Shown here: one piece after another, positions 47,068-59,030 of the stretch | How the letters are laid out: every line of letters begins with the position of its first letter | Position numbering within the stretch: the first letter of the stretch is position 1 | Assembly: GCA_949128115.1 (NCBI GenBank) | Contig: OX421964.1 | Span: forward strand, 34,960,177-35,024,176 | DNA: 64,000 nt | Direction of reading: 5' to 3' | From: Anaspis maculata | Lineage: Eukaryota > Arthropoda > Insecta > Coleoptera > Scraptiidae | Notes under the pieces: generated by a model | Told to the model about the DNA's origin: nothing | The model's database searches: none | What the model saw: only the letters and a program-made list of their open reading frames with translations | Program-made: the position numbers and the translations under genes

Positions 47068-50000
47068 TTATTTTGAAGTCAGTCGCATAAACTGGTACAA
47101 GTAGATGAAGTAAGTCATAGTACCAGCAACAACCTTTATGATAAATAATTGGAATTCATCTTTTAGTATCAGTATAATACACACATCAAAAGAATCTAGG
47201 GGACAAGCAAATTCAGACGATTTCTAAAATCATCATAACTTTTGATTACCGTCAGCTATTTAATATCGGTTTTCAGTGTTCGATAGCCCCATTCTTCGTC
47301 TTCATGTCTTGATCACGTCGAATGCGAACAATGTTTTATAAAGTTTTTACAGGGTGATTTATGGAACAGTGTAAAATGGCGAAAAGTTCAGTACGAGCGC
47401 GATTTCCCAAAAATATTTTTTTATGCATTCCCATAGCACAATTATGAAGAATTGTGCTTCAGCTTCAGTTACGTTTTTGAATTTTGGAAATCGAAGGTAA
47501 ATTGCCAAAGACATTGATCATTTTGTGCCGCCATGTTGAACTTCCAAGAAAGTGATCCGATTTTATTAAAACTTGGATCACACTCATAGCCCAGGCATTT
47601 TAGGTTTTGACCTAGAAAAAAATAACGTAAGTTTGAAAATTGGTGGAACGCTTCCACTTCAACCCCTTAATCACGTACTGAAAGTCCTAAAAAATCCTAT
47701 GTCCGCTTCATCGGTTTTTGGCGGCAAAAAGGTGTAAGTGACATTATTTTAGAAACTATTTATTAAAATACGCGTTGAAGTTTCAATAAAGCTGAAAATT
47801 TCTGAAAATGATCTTCTCGGTCAGTTGAGCAGCATATTGAAAGTCCTAAAAAATCCTTTCTTCGCTTCATTGGTTTTTGGCGGCACAAAGGTTCAAATGA
47901 CATTATTTTGGAAACTATTTATTGAAATACAAGTTGGAGTTTCAGTACAGCTGAAAATTGCTAAAACTGGTCTCCTTTGTCAGTTAAACAACATACTAGA
48001 AGTCCTCAAAAATTCTATGTCCGTTTCATTGTTTTTTGGCGGCAGAAAGGTATATGTCACATTTTTTTATTACTATTTAATAAAATACGGGTTGAAGTTT
48101 TGATACAGGTGAAAATATTAAGTCTCTTGGATCAGTTGAGCCGCATACTGAAAGTCCTAAAAAGTCCTATGTTCGCTTCATTGTTTTTTGGCGGCAAAAA
48201 GGTGTAAGTGACATTGTTCCGGAAACTGTTCAATCAAACAGGCGGTCAAGTTTCGATAAAGCTGAAAATTCCTGAAAATGGTCTCCTTGATAAGTTCAGC
48301 AACATATTGGATATCCTAAAAAATCTTCTCTCCGCTTCATTAGTTTCTGGCGGCAGAAACGTATAAGTGAAATTTTCTTTTGTTACTATTTAGACATATG
48401 GGTTGAAGTTTCGATACAGCTAAAAATTGCTGAAAATGGTCTCCCTGGTCAGTTGAACAACACACTCAAAATACTGGGAAAATCCCTTTTCGCTTATTGT
48501 TTTTTGGCGGAAAAAAGGTATAAGTGACATTGTTTTGGAAACTATTATTTATTGAAATAGGCGTTGAAGTTCCAATTCATCTGGAAATTGCTGGAACTGG
48601 CTTCCTTGATCATGTGAACAACATACTGGAAGTCCCAAGAAATCCTATGTCCGCCTCATCGTCTTTTGGCGGCAAAAAGGTATAAGATCATTTCTTGAAA
48701 CTATTGTTCAAAATATGTGTTGAAGCTGCAATACAGTGGAAAATTGCTGAAAATAGTCTACTCGGACTAGTACAGTCAACTTACAAAGAAGACCATTTTT
48801 AGCAATTTTCACCTGTACTGAAACCAGTAGCGGCCTTAGGGTAGGGCGAGACGGGCGATCGCTCGGGGCGCCAGCTCATAGGGGCGGAAAAATCGCGGTT
48901 GAAATCCAAAAAATTGATAATTTTCGAAAGCAAAAAACGACTTGCCAGCGGCGATCACCGAATCTGCTTCTGTAAAAGCACACAAAGCTCCATTATTGCA
49001 AGAAAAATACTTCATTTTTGCTCGCTTCGCTCGCGGACCCAACGTAGGGGCGGCGGTTTCGCATTCTTGCCCGGGGCGCCAGAATTGCTAAGGCCGGCAC
49101 TGACTGAAACTTTAACCCGTATTTCAAAAAAATAGTTTACAATATAATGTCATCTATACATTTTTGCCGCCAAAAAAAATGAAGCGGGCATGGGATTTCT
49201 CAGGACTTTTAGTATGTTATTCAACTAACAAAGGATACTATTTTTCAACTACTTTCAGCTGTGCAAAAACTTCAACTCATGTTTTAAAAAATAGTTTCCA
49301 AAATAATGTCACTTGAACCTTTTTGCTGCCAAAAACCGATGAAATGGACATAGTATTTTTTAGGACTCTCAATATGTTGTTGAGCTGACCGAGAAGACCA
49401 TTTTCGACAATTCTCGGCTGTATTAAAACTTGACCGCGTGTTTAATTCAATAGTTCTCAAAACCATGTCACTCATACCTTTTTGCCGCTGAAAAAAAGGT
49501 CTGAAGCGGACATAGGATTTCTTGGACTTTCAACATGTTGTTCAACTGGACAAGGAGATCATTTTCAGTAATTTTCAGCTGTGTTGAAACTTCAACGCGT
49601 GATTTAATTATTTATTTGCAAAGCAATGTCACTTATACCTTTTTGCCGCCAAAAAACAATGAAGCGAATATAGGATTTTTTAGGACTTTTGATATGTTGT
49701 TCAACTGGCCGATGAGACCATTTTCAGCAATTTTCAGCTGTATCGAAGCTTCATCGCGTATTCTAATAGATAGTTTCGAAATTATTGTCACTTACACCTT
49801 TTTGCCGCCAAAAACCGATGAAGCGGACATAGGATTTTTTAGGACTTTCAGTATGTGGTTGAGGGGTTGATGTGGAAGCGTTCTATCAGTTTTCAGACTT
49901 ACGTTATTTTTTTCCAGGTTTTGGTCAATTTTATTCTAAAATGCCTGGGCTATCATGCCTGGTTCCAGTAATTAGAATTTCAAGGTCAAATGTCTTTTTC

Positions 50001-51798
50001 GGTCACTTTAAAGCCGTCACATTGAACTTTTATGTAAAGGACTCGATTCTAGTGTGTTTCAAAGTTTTATTCAAATCGAATCATTCATGTGAAAAGTTCA
50101 ATATAGCGGCTCGAAAGTGATCGGAAGTGACATTTGACCTTGAAATTCCAATTACTTGAACCAGACATGAGTGTGTTCCAAGTTTCAATGAAATCGGATC
50201 ACTTTCTTCTTTCTTGGAAAATCAACATGGCAAAAACGTCAGTGAAGCTGAAACACTGATCTTTATAACTGTGCTATTGCAACGCATGGATTTTCTTTTT
50301 TGGGAAATCGCGCTCGTACTGAACTTTTGGCCATTTTACACTGTTCCATTGATCACCTTGTAGCAACCTTGTAAAACATTGTTCGTATTTGACGTGATCA
50401 ATGCATGAAAAAGAAAGATTGAGCTATCGAACACTGAAAACCGATATGAAATCGCTGACGGCAATCAAAAGTTATGATGATTTTAGAAATCGTCTGAATT
50501 TGCTTGTCTCCTAGATTCATTTGATGTGTGTAGTACTCAAAACATCAAGGTATCTTCTTTCTTACCGAATAAAAGATCGTGTAATCGTAGCTGAATAAAC
50601 CCAAAACCGAAAAGCTTGGATTAGTCAAATGGAGCTGCAAATACAGACCTTCCGCCTGAAAAAGAAATAGTGCTGCAATGTTTTTAGTTCTCCCGTTTGC
50701 CTATGTTTTTCTTAGTGCATCAGCTGTCATCGTACCTCTTTATATCCTGTTCTTGATGAACTATCGCTAATATTATCCAACAGATCCACAATAATATCCA
50801 CCTAAATGACACAGTATACAAAACATAAATTCGTGATAAGACTATATAATCCAAGGCAAGAAGAGAGAAATAAGGACAGAAAGAAAGCAAAAAGAATAAA
50901 ATAACTTCAAAGATCTACTTACCTGGTTACAGAAGTCCACAAATACTTTAATGAGCATGATCAAATCACAGACGAGGAAAGTCAAGAAATTGCCCATCCA
51001 AATCAAATTTATTATCATTTCGTGGTGATCAGATTCTTGGCGCAGTATCAATATAAATGCATTGTAACATATCGATGACATATCAAAGACAAAATACATC
51101 GATCTCGCCAGTAAAATCCATTGAAAAAGTCTTTGCAATCTGAGCCTCAAGTCACAATACGCTATATGTATTTCTTTGAGTTGACTTGCATTGACGTCCG
51201 ATTCATTAGAAAGTTGCAGCAATTGCTTGGGAATGGCCAAATAATAGTAGACTAAAATGTCAACGTTGAACGATACAAGCATTACCGCGGTGAATCCCAA
51301 GAAGCACATGAAGTTGATTTCTTCTTTGAGCACTGCTCTCAGCGAAATAGTCACAAGCCTTGTTCCCGTTAGAAAAAGCGCTATGACTTGTTTATAGGCA
51401 GGATACCACTTTATGTTTCCCACCGATATTTTTCGACCCAATAATCTCCCCAATAGTTTCTCGAATTCTTCGATTTGGTTGAACGTGTCGACCAGTTCCT
51501 GCTCCTTGAAATTTGTGTAAAATATCAGGGATGTAATGAGGAGAACCAAGCTAGTTTTCACGGCTCGGTTAGTGGCTTCTGATACTTGGTCTGTTTTTTG
51601 AATGCAGTCCTGCGATACAATAAAGAATACTACGTAATGTATCGCTAGCCTTATGATCAAGTTGATGATTCTGTCGACTGTACTTCGAATAAAAGTTCTC
51701 CTGTCGTCGTCTTTTCTTTGTTTTATTGTGTAAGAAGTAAGACCCAGACATTTTAAGATGAAAAACGTTGGAGAAATTATATCCATGAGCGCTCTCAT
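47068..51798 (-). CDS. Gustatory receptor (7tm_7), intact, 365 aa, giant last intron
   Basis: Read on the minus strand: exon 1 is 51798-50923 (292 codons, MRALMDIISPTFFILKCLGL to FVDFCNQ, before GTAAGT). Exon 2 is 50801-50736 (22 codons, VDIIVDLLDN..., before GTACGA). Exon 3 is 50655-50566 (30 codons, AEGLYLQLHL...YTIFYS, before GTAAGA). Exon 4 is 47133-47068 (VVAGTMTYFIYLYQF... and stop). All junctions are phase 0. Exon 4 carries the receptor signature TYFIYLYQF. This gene splits off a short exon 2 that the other genes here either fuse into a neighbour or lack. The last intron is 3432 bases because it contains a 3.36-kb inverted-repeat element; without it the intron would be about 75 bases. 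Whether splicing tolerates the insert is unknown. Confidence 0.86.
47660..48810 (+). repeat. Left-arm tandem array, about 160-bp units
   Basis: About seven units share GAAAGTCCTAAAAAATCCTATG, then TTTTTGGCGGCAAAAAGGT and GAAATTGCTGAAAATGGTCT in that order. Markers recur near 47685, 47845, 48000, 48150, 48310, 48470 and 48630. Frames crossing the units (for example 47825-48103) repeat with the unit and are not genes. Confidence 0.8.
48825..49102. mobile_element. 278-bp hAT-type MITE in the fold-back loop
   Basis: The left end CAGTAGCGGCCTTAG and the right end CTAAGGCCGGCACTG are inverted repeats with two mismatches. The flanks are a perfect 8-bp duplication (ACTGAAAC at 48817-48824 and 49103-49110). 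It therefore inserted into an existing repeat unit of the surrounding element. It contains a CTCGCTTCGCTCG motif near 49020. There is no coding capacity. Confidence 0.92.
49111..49870 (-). repeat. Right-arm tandem array, about 160-bp units, inverted
   Basis: Five or so units are the reverse complement of the left array (ACCTTTTTGCCGCCAAAAA followed by AGGATTTTTTAGGAC). Copies occur near 49160-49200, 49315-49360, 49480-49520, 49635-49685 and 49795-49840. Confidence 0.8.
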
Positions 51799-53689
51799 GT
51801 TTAGTGCTCCACTGTGTCAGTGCAGGGTCAATGTATAAATGTACAGGTAACTTTCACTTGTTAATGCTGATATCAGTGATATCTACTCTGATAGGCAGGT
51901 ACTCTAATCGGCATGAGCAACAAGCTGTACAATAATTAATTATATAGTAGTGGCTGCTAATAAGTAGCCAGTCAACAGGTTTTTATTTCGCTCAAATTTG
52001 AACTACCCACGGAAGGCGCTTGCCCAGATAGCATAATAATGGTCCTATGGACTACACTGGGGAATACCTTTGTGTAGGAGTGGATGTCCGTGACACCTCC
52101 TTTATCATGCGATATAAGTCCAAAGGACGTTCTGTTTAGTGTATTCATATGTCACAGCATTGAACTTCCAATCATCGGACGTTCGGGGGACGTCTACTCA
52201 GGTCCATTGGCATCAAGTTACCATGAAATTACGGAATCTCATCTGCATTTTCGAACCTTATGAGAATTGATAACAAAAGTTTTAATTTTGGAGAGCCTAC
52301 GTCAACGGTATAGAAATGCGTAATCACAGCTCGTGGAATATCGCTTATCATTATTTATGATGTTGTGCTGAAGAATATGCTCAATTGGTGATGGTGATGA
52401 CGTAAATTGGTGTAGGTCAGGTGCCGTTGCCATGGCAACCATAGATGCAAACTCAAGATGGCAGTTGACGTTGACATGCGTCAAAAATCGTCAACAATAA
52501 ACGGTGTTGTAGACTGTCAAATTAGAAACAAAATGTATAAAATGCCGTTCAAGGGGAAAACCACCCCTTTCTCAGCGAAACACCGTGCAAGGAGGATAAG
52601 TGCAGTTTGAAAGTGTGGTCAGCTTCATCTCAAGTTTGTATCCATGAAGCCATGGCAACGGCGCCCTGAGGCGTATTAGAGAGGTGCAGTGTCTCCCTCC
52701 GGGTCAAATAGTCTCTAGAATGGATTTCAACATTTTGATTGATTATTTTGTACTATTTTGGATTAGGCACATCAATATGGGGCTCATATACAGTTGGATA
52801 ACTTTTGGACCTTCTGTATATTTTTTGCTGATGTCTTTTGTTCCGAAATGTTTTCTTCAGAACCGATAAACAACACTTTTTGGACTCAGCTATTGTTTTT
52901 TTAGTTTAATTCATATCGAGCTTCCCAGAAACTCGCAAAGGCACAATAATGTTGAAATCTTGTCTTACAATATGTGAATAATAATAATTATTATTATTAT
53001 TACTTTATTCACATTAGCTATCACTTTTGGCATATTTTTGTGTTATTAGGTCTCCCTGACCGACCCTGCCAATCAGGGCTAAGAGTAATATTATTGTGTC
53101 ATTAAGAGTCCATCGCGGCCATTGCTGCTCCTCCCCCTGAGCTCTACGCAAACCTTCAAAACAGGGTCACAAATTGCAGGAACCTGTAATTTACAATGTC
53201 TCCCATAATAGAGAAACTACTCCACAACAGATGGAAGTCAAAGCTAGCAGCTAGCCTTAGCGTCTGGTCCTCGCAAACCTTGCGCGTTGGATTTCGTCAG
53301 AAGTGTGTGGTGCATGCAGCTCTATGTCTCAGAACTCACAGCTAGGCACGCCACGGTTGCGACAACCTCTCGGGGAAAACGCGTCATTTGGATTTTGATG
53401 TTTCCAGGGGAAAGCATCGAACCTAAATCGATAGTGATCCAACCCGATTTAGGGACAGAAGGAGGAAAAGGACTTTGCAGTGCAATGGCGTAAAGGGCAA
53501 GAGGGGATTTCCAAAAACCACATTGCTGCCCCAGCCCTGCTTTCAATTATGACTGATGTTGGAAAAATTTGATAGGTACCTATACCTACATAATCCTCTC
53601 TACCCAAGTGCAAGTACCTGCCTTCATAGTTAACTAGCTACTTATACAGTCGAAAGTATACTTGTTCCAGGGTGGGTTTTGGATTGGGA
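51799..53689. other. Intergenic stretch upstream of the minus-strand receptor
   Basis: The first few hundred bases would hold the promoter of the receptor starting at 51798. No gene is recognised further on. An ATT-type microsatellite lies at about 52977-53004. The following 250 bases have a different texture, more GC-rich and non-repetitive, and might be a retroposon 3' end, but this is not supported by a motif. Confidence 0.45.
52426..52439. promoter_or_regulatory. Perfect palindromic X-box-like site
   Basis: GTTGCCATGGCAAC is a perfect palindrome that fits the RFX X-box consensus (two half-sites separated by two bases). A half-site (CCATGGCAAC) recurs near 52652. RFX factors control cilia genes, and insect chemosensory neurons are ciliated, but no target gene is evident here. 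Confidence 0.25.
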
Positions 53690-54928
53690 ATTTTAGAAGG
53701 CGGAGGAAGAAGGAATTGCTCCATGCGCTGCAAGTTGTTTTGAGGATTTATGGAACGAAAACAAGATAGTTTTCAATTTTTTTGCGGGTGTTTTGGAGGG
53801 AGAAGCATGGAAAAATCGTCAATGAATTTCGCTTCAGCGGGTCAAACTGACACCTGGAAACGTATTCTTGCCATCTAGAAATAAAAACTGAGAAATTCAT
53901 ATTTTGAAAAGTAAAATCAAAGTCAGATTGAATAAAAATATCTTGTAGAGGTTTATGCCGGCCAAAGCGCTTTTTCGGTCGGAAAAGATTCAATTTTTTT
54001 GATGGAAAACACTTTCCATGAAGAGAGCCACGACAGACGATTTGAATACGTTCTGTTGCGTGTTGAGAAATCAAAATCGATTAGGGTTCATTGAAAAACA
54101 CAATCACAGGGGCCGCAAGCGGTGATAATATTTCCGTGTGCTTATCTCTCATCGGCCTCTTATGTCGACGTATTTATGGGTGTTTCGGTGCACCAGACAA
54201 TCTGGGAACGTATCCATCCAAGTTCAAAAAACTTCAAATAAGAGAAAGGACAAAGGAGGAATCGCTCCATGCGCTGCAAGTTCTTTTGAAGATTAATGGA
54301 ACAAAAAAAATATATTTTTAATCTTTTTCGCGAGTGTTTCGGAAGGGGGCGGGGGCATGAGAAAATCGTCGTTGAATTTGGCTTCAGCGGTTCAAACTGA
54401 CACCTGGAAACGTATTCTAATCATCTAGAAATAAAAACTGGAAAATTCATGTTTTGAAAAGTGAAATCAAAGTCAGATTGAATAAAAATGTCTTGTAAAG
54501 GTTTACGCCGGCCAAAGCGCTTTTTTGGTCGAAAAAGATTCAATTTTCTCAATGGAAAACACTCCCCATGCAGAAAGTCACGACAGACGATTTGAATACG
54601 TTCTGTTGCGTGTTTGGAAATCAAAATCGATTAGGGTTCATTGATAAACACAACCATTAGGGGCCGCAAGCGGTGATAATATTTCCGTGTGTTTATCTCT
54701 CACGGCCTCTTATGTCGACGTATTTATGGGTGTTTCGGTGCACCGGACAATCTTGGAACGTATCCATCCAGGTTCAGAAAACTTTAAATGGGAGGAAGGA
54801 CAAAGGAGGAATTGTTCCATGCGCTGCAAGTTGTTTTGAAGATTTATGGAACAAAAAAAAAAAAGTTTTCAATTTTTTTGCGGGTGTTTTGGAGGGAGGG
54901 GCATGAAAAAATCGTCGTTGAGTTTGAA
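53690..54928 (+). repeat. 550-bp monomer array, block 1 (plus orientation)
   Basis: Two and a half monomers in plus orientation, anchored by TCCATGCGCTGCAAG at about 53720, 54266 and 54816. Each contains ATGCCGGCCAAAGCGCTTTT (or ACGCCGGCC), ATCTCTC...TATGTCGACGTATTTATGGG and CACCTGGAAACGTATTC. The block ends abruptly near 54928. Confidence 0.85.
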
Positions 54929-55983
54929 CATAACTAGCTGCTTTCTCCAAAAAAGAATTTCAAAAACCAGAAAATCCCTGTTTGAAAGACGCTGCAACTT
55001 ACTGTTCTAGCTATGGGCTTGAAGACGTACTTGCTTTATTTGGTTCAGGTAGTATGTGGTTCAGGTACTTGCTAAGAACGAACTCCTCAACCGGTGATGG
55101 ATGAATTTTGGTGAATAATCACTCAAAAGATTTATGGATCATGATGTCGGAAATATTCAACGTGTTTCAGGTGTCAATTCCACCGATTATGCCTGAGCTA
55201 TGAGTTATTACCAAATATTGCCATAAAAAGGTACCTAGATTAAGCTAGCCACTCCAGGCAACGCCGCAAGGTGCATCTCTCCCGCCAATTTTTTACGCCC
55301 ACATTCTTGTGAGTGACCAACTTTTCGCCCTCCACCTCTATCACCGGCCAACCGCGATTGTATTCGGGTATCTACAACCGGTGGTGGAGTGGGTGCAGAG
55401 TTGAGAGAAACACAAAAAATGTTCACGTAATATCGCGTATTGCCGCCAGGGAATAAATGCGATTACAATAGTCCTAAGTGTAGAATAAAGAAACACGTCA
55501 TTAACTCGTAATAATTTGGCGTAATGCGTCTGATTTCCCTTATTATAAGATGTCACCCAATACGTGTTAGGTACTCACCCCTACTATTCTGATTGGCAAT
55601 AAACATTAAAGAGAAATGGTGAAGACCCTGGGAAAAATTACCCTTAGAATAAGATATCATAGTGATTACTGCAGCAGCCAAAACGTAGGTTATTGGTAAT
55701 TAGAGGTAGGTACCTACCTATCTTTAGGTACCTTGACAGAGTAGGCAGGCAAAAATTAAGCATTAGGTATTTTACGAATGAGAGTCTTGAAAAATTCGTG
55801 AGCAGAATTTTCGCCTCTGATTTAATAGTCAAAAGGCCAATATCCGCAATGGATAAACATGATGAAATGATCGGGAATCAAGAAAAAAAGGGGATTATTA
55901 TAGATTTGGCAGCTTCAGCGCGTCAGACTGACACCTGGAAACGATTTTGATCATCCAAAATTTCAAAATTTAATTTTTTTTAA
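54929..55983. other. Unique gap inside the 550-bp array
   Basis: About 1 kb of non-repeat sequence separates blocks 1 and 2. It includes a possible receptor exon relic (listed separately), a GGTAGGTACCTACCTATCTTTAGGTACC run near 55710 that is an AT-rich microsatellite-like palindrome, and no recognisable gene. Confidence 0.5.
55001..55056 (+). pseudogene. Possible Gr last-exon relic
   Basis: The frame VLAMGLKTYLLYLVQ resembles the last receptor exon (LIAGSSTYLIYLMQF and relatives), including the TYxxYLxQ core. It follows TTCTAG, a usable splice acceptor. The Phe that should follow Gln is missing and a stop follows shortly. Only about 15 residues support this, so chance is possible. Confidence 0.35.
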
Positions 55984-58900
55984 TAGTAAAATTAGAGTCA
56001 GATCGGAAAAAAATGTCTTTCACCTTGAACATAAATGAAATTTTTTGAACTTGGATGGATACGTCCCAATATTGTCCGGTACACCGAACCACCCATAAAT
56101 ACGTCGACATAAAAGGCCATGAGAGATAAACACACGAAAATCACCGCTTGCGGCCCCCAATGATTGTGTTTTTCAATGAATCCTGATCGATTTTGATTTT
56201 CAAACACGAAAAAAAACGTATTAAAGTTGTCCTTTGTGGTTTTCCGCATGGAAAGTGTTTTTCATCAAAAAAAATTGAATTTTTCTCAACCGAAAAAGCG
56301 CTTTGGCCGGCGTAAGCCTTTACAAGACATTTTTCTTTCATCTGACTCTAATTTTATTTTTCAAAATATGAATTTTCCAGTTTTCATTTCAAGATGATTA
56401 GAACACGTTTCCAGATGTCAGATTGACCAGCTGAAGCCAAATTCAACTGCGATTTTTTCATGCCCCCACCTTATTCCAGAACACCTTCAAAAAAATTTGA
56501 AAACCATTTTTTTTCGTTCCATAAATTTTCAAAAGAACTTGCAGCGCATGGAGCAACTCACATTTTGTCCGTCCTCCCATTTGAACTTTTTTGAACTTGG
56601 ATGGATACGTTCCAATATTTTCCGGTACACCGAACCACCCATAAATACGTCGACATAAAAGGCCATGAGAGATAAACACACGAAAATATTATCACCGCTT
56701 GCGGCCCCTATTGATTGTGTTTTTCAATTAATCCTGATCGATTTTGATTTTCAAACACAAAAAAGAACGTATCAAAGTCGTCCGTTGTGGTTCTCCGCAT
56801 GGAAAGTGTTTTTCATCAAAAAAATTGAATTTTTCTCAACCGAAAAAGCGCTTTGGCCGGCGTAAGCCTTTACAAGACATTTTTCTTTCATCTGACTCTA
56901 ATTTTATTTTTCAAAATATGAATTTTCCAGTTCTCATTTCCAGATGATTAGAATACGTTTCCAGGAGTCAGATTGACCCGCTGAAGCCAAATTCAACTGC
57001 GATTTTTTCATGTCCCCCACCTTATTCCAGAACACCTTCAACAAAATTTGAAAACCATTTTTTTTCGTTCCATAAATCTTCAAAAGAACTTGCAGCGTAT
57101 GGAGCAATTCCCATTTTGTCCTTCCTCCCATTTGAACTTTTTTGAACTTGGATGGATACGTTCCAATATTGTCCGGTACACCGAACCACCCATAAATACG
57201 TCGACATAAAAGGCCATGAGAGATAAACACACGAAAATATTATCACCGCTTGCGGCCCCTAATGATTGTGTTTTTCAATTAATCCTGATCGATTTTGATT
57301 TTCAAACACAAAAAGAACGTATCAAAGTCGTCCGTTGTGGTTCTCCACATGGAATGTGTTTTTCATCAAAAAAATTGAATATTTCTCAACCGAAAAAGCG
57401 CTTTGGCCGGCGTAAGCCTTTACAAGACATTTTTCTTTCATCTGACTCTAATTTTATTTTTCAAAATATGAATTTTCCAGTTTTCATTTCAAGATGATTA
57501 GAACACGTTTCCAGGTGTCAGATTGACCAGCTGAAGCCAAATTCAACTGCGATTTTTTCATGCCCCCCACCTTATTCCAGAACACCTTCAAAAAAATTTG
57601 AAAACCATTTTTTTTCGTTCCATAAATTTTCAAAAGAACTTGCAGCGCATGGAGCAACTCACATTTTGTCCGTCCTCCCATTTGAACTTTTTTGAACTTG
57701 GATGGATACGCTCCAATATTGTCCGGTACACCGAACCACCCATAAATACGTCGACATAAAAGGCCATGAGAGATAAACACACGAAAATATTATCACCGCT
57801 TGCGGCCCCTAATGATTGTGTTTTTCAATTAATCCTGATCGATTTTGATTTTCAAACACAAAAAGAACGTATCAAAGTCGTCCGTTGTGGTTCTCCACAT
57901 GGAATGTGTTTTTCATCAAAAAAATTGAATATTTCTCAACCGAAAAAGCGCTTTGGCCGGCGTAAGCCTTTACAAGACATTTTTCTTTCATCTGACTCTA
58001 ATTTTATTTTTCAAAATATGAATTTTCCAGTTTTCATTTCAAGATGATTAGAACACGTTTCCAGGTGTCAGATTGACCAGCTGAAGCCAAATTCAACTGC
58101 GATTTTTTCATGCCCCCCACCTTATTCCAGAACACCTTCAAAAAAATTTGAAAACCATTTTTTTTCGTTCCATAAATTTTCAAAAGAACTTGCAGCGCAT
58201 GGAGCAACTCACATTTTGTCCGTCCTCCCATTTGAACTTTTTTGAACTTGGATGGATACGCTCCAATATTGTCCGGTCCACCGAACCACCCATAAATACG
58301 TCGACATAAAAGGCCATGAGAGATAATCACACGAAAATATTATCACCCATTGCGGCCCCTAATCATTGTGTTTTTCAATTAATCCTGATCGATTTTGATT
58401 TTCAAACACAAAAAAGAACGTATTAAAGTCGTCCGTTGTGGTTTTCCGCATGGAAAGTGTTTATCATCAAAAAAATTGAATTTTTCTCAACCGAAAAAGC
58501 GTTTTGGCCGGCGTAAGCCTTGACAAGGCATTTTTCTTACTTCTGACTCTAATTTTCTGTTTCAAAATATGAATTTTCCAGTTTTCATTTCCAGATGATA
58601 AGAATCCGTTTCCAGGTGTCAGATTGACCCGCTGAAGCCAAATTCAACTGCCATTTTTTCATGTCCCCCACCTTATTTCAGAACACCTTCAAAAAAATTT
58701 GAAAACCATTTTTTTTCGTTCCATGAATTTTCAAAAGAACTTGCAGCGCATGGAGCAAATCCCATTTTGTCCTTCCTCCCATTTGAACTTTTTTGAACTT
58801 GGATGGATACGTTCCAATATTGTCCGGTACACCGAACCACCCATAAATACGTCGACATAAAAGGCCATGAGAGATAAACACACGAAAATATTATCACCCA

Positions 58901-59030
58901 TTGCGGCCCCTAATGATTGTGTTTTTCAATTAATCCTGATCGATTTTGATTTTCAAACACAAAAAAGAACGTATCAAAGTCGTCCGTTGTGGTTCTCCAC
59001 AAGGAAAGTGTTTTTCATCAAAACACCGGA
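55984..59030 (-). repeat. 550-bp monomer array, block 2 (minus orientation)
   Basis: Five and a half monomers are inverted relative to block 1, anchored by CTTGCAGCGCATGGA at about 56538, 57089, 57639, 58189 and 58740 (spacing 550-551). The two monomers starting near 57216 and 57766 are almost identical, evidence of very recent duplication or conversion. The block stops at 59030 and the next base starts the opposite orientation. Confidence 0.88.

Larger units (their letters stand above)
47178..50532. mobile_element. Giant inverted-repeat (fold-back) element in a Gr intron
   Basis: The ends TACACACATCAAA and TTTGATGTGTGTA begin arms that match over long stretches (for example CAAGCAAATTCAGACGATTT near 47203 and its inverse near 50490). 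A second pair of ends, ACAGGGTGATTTATGGAAC near 47350 and its inverse near 50345-50361, lies inside. The arms then run into tandem units of about 155-165 bases with opposite orientation on the two sides. The centre holds a small hAT element. The architecture resembles Drosophila FB elements, whose long inverted repeats are built of tandem subrepeats. No transposase is present. The target duplication is unclear. Confidence 0.85.

Noticed and set aside
47825..48207. Frames in the 160-bp array
   Set aside because: They repeat with the unit and contain FFGGKKV-type strings created by the TTTTTGGCGGCAAAAAGGT core.
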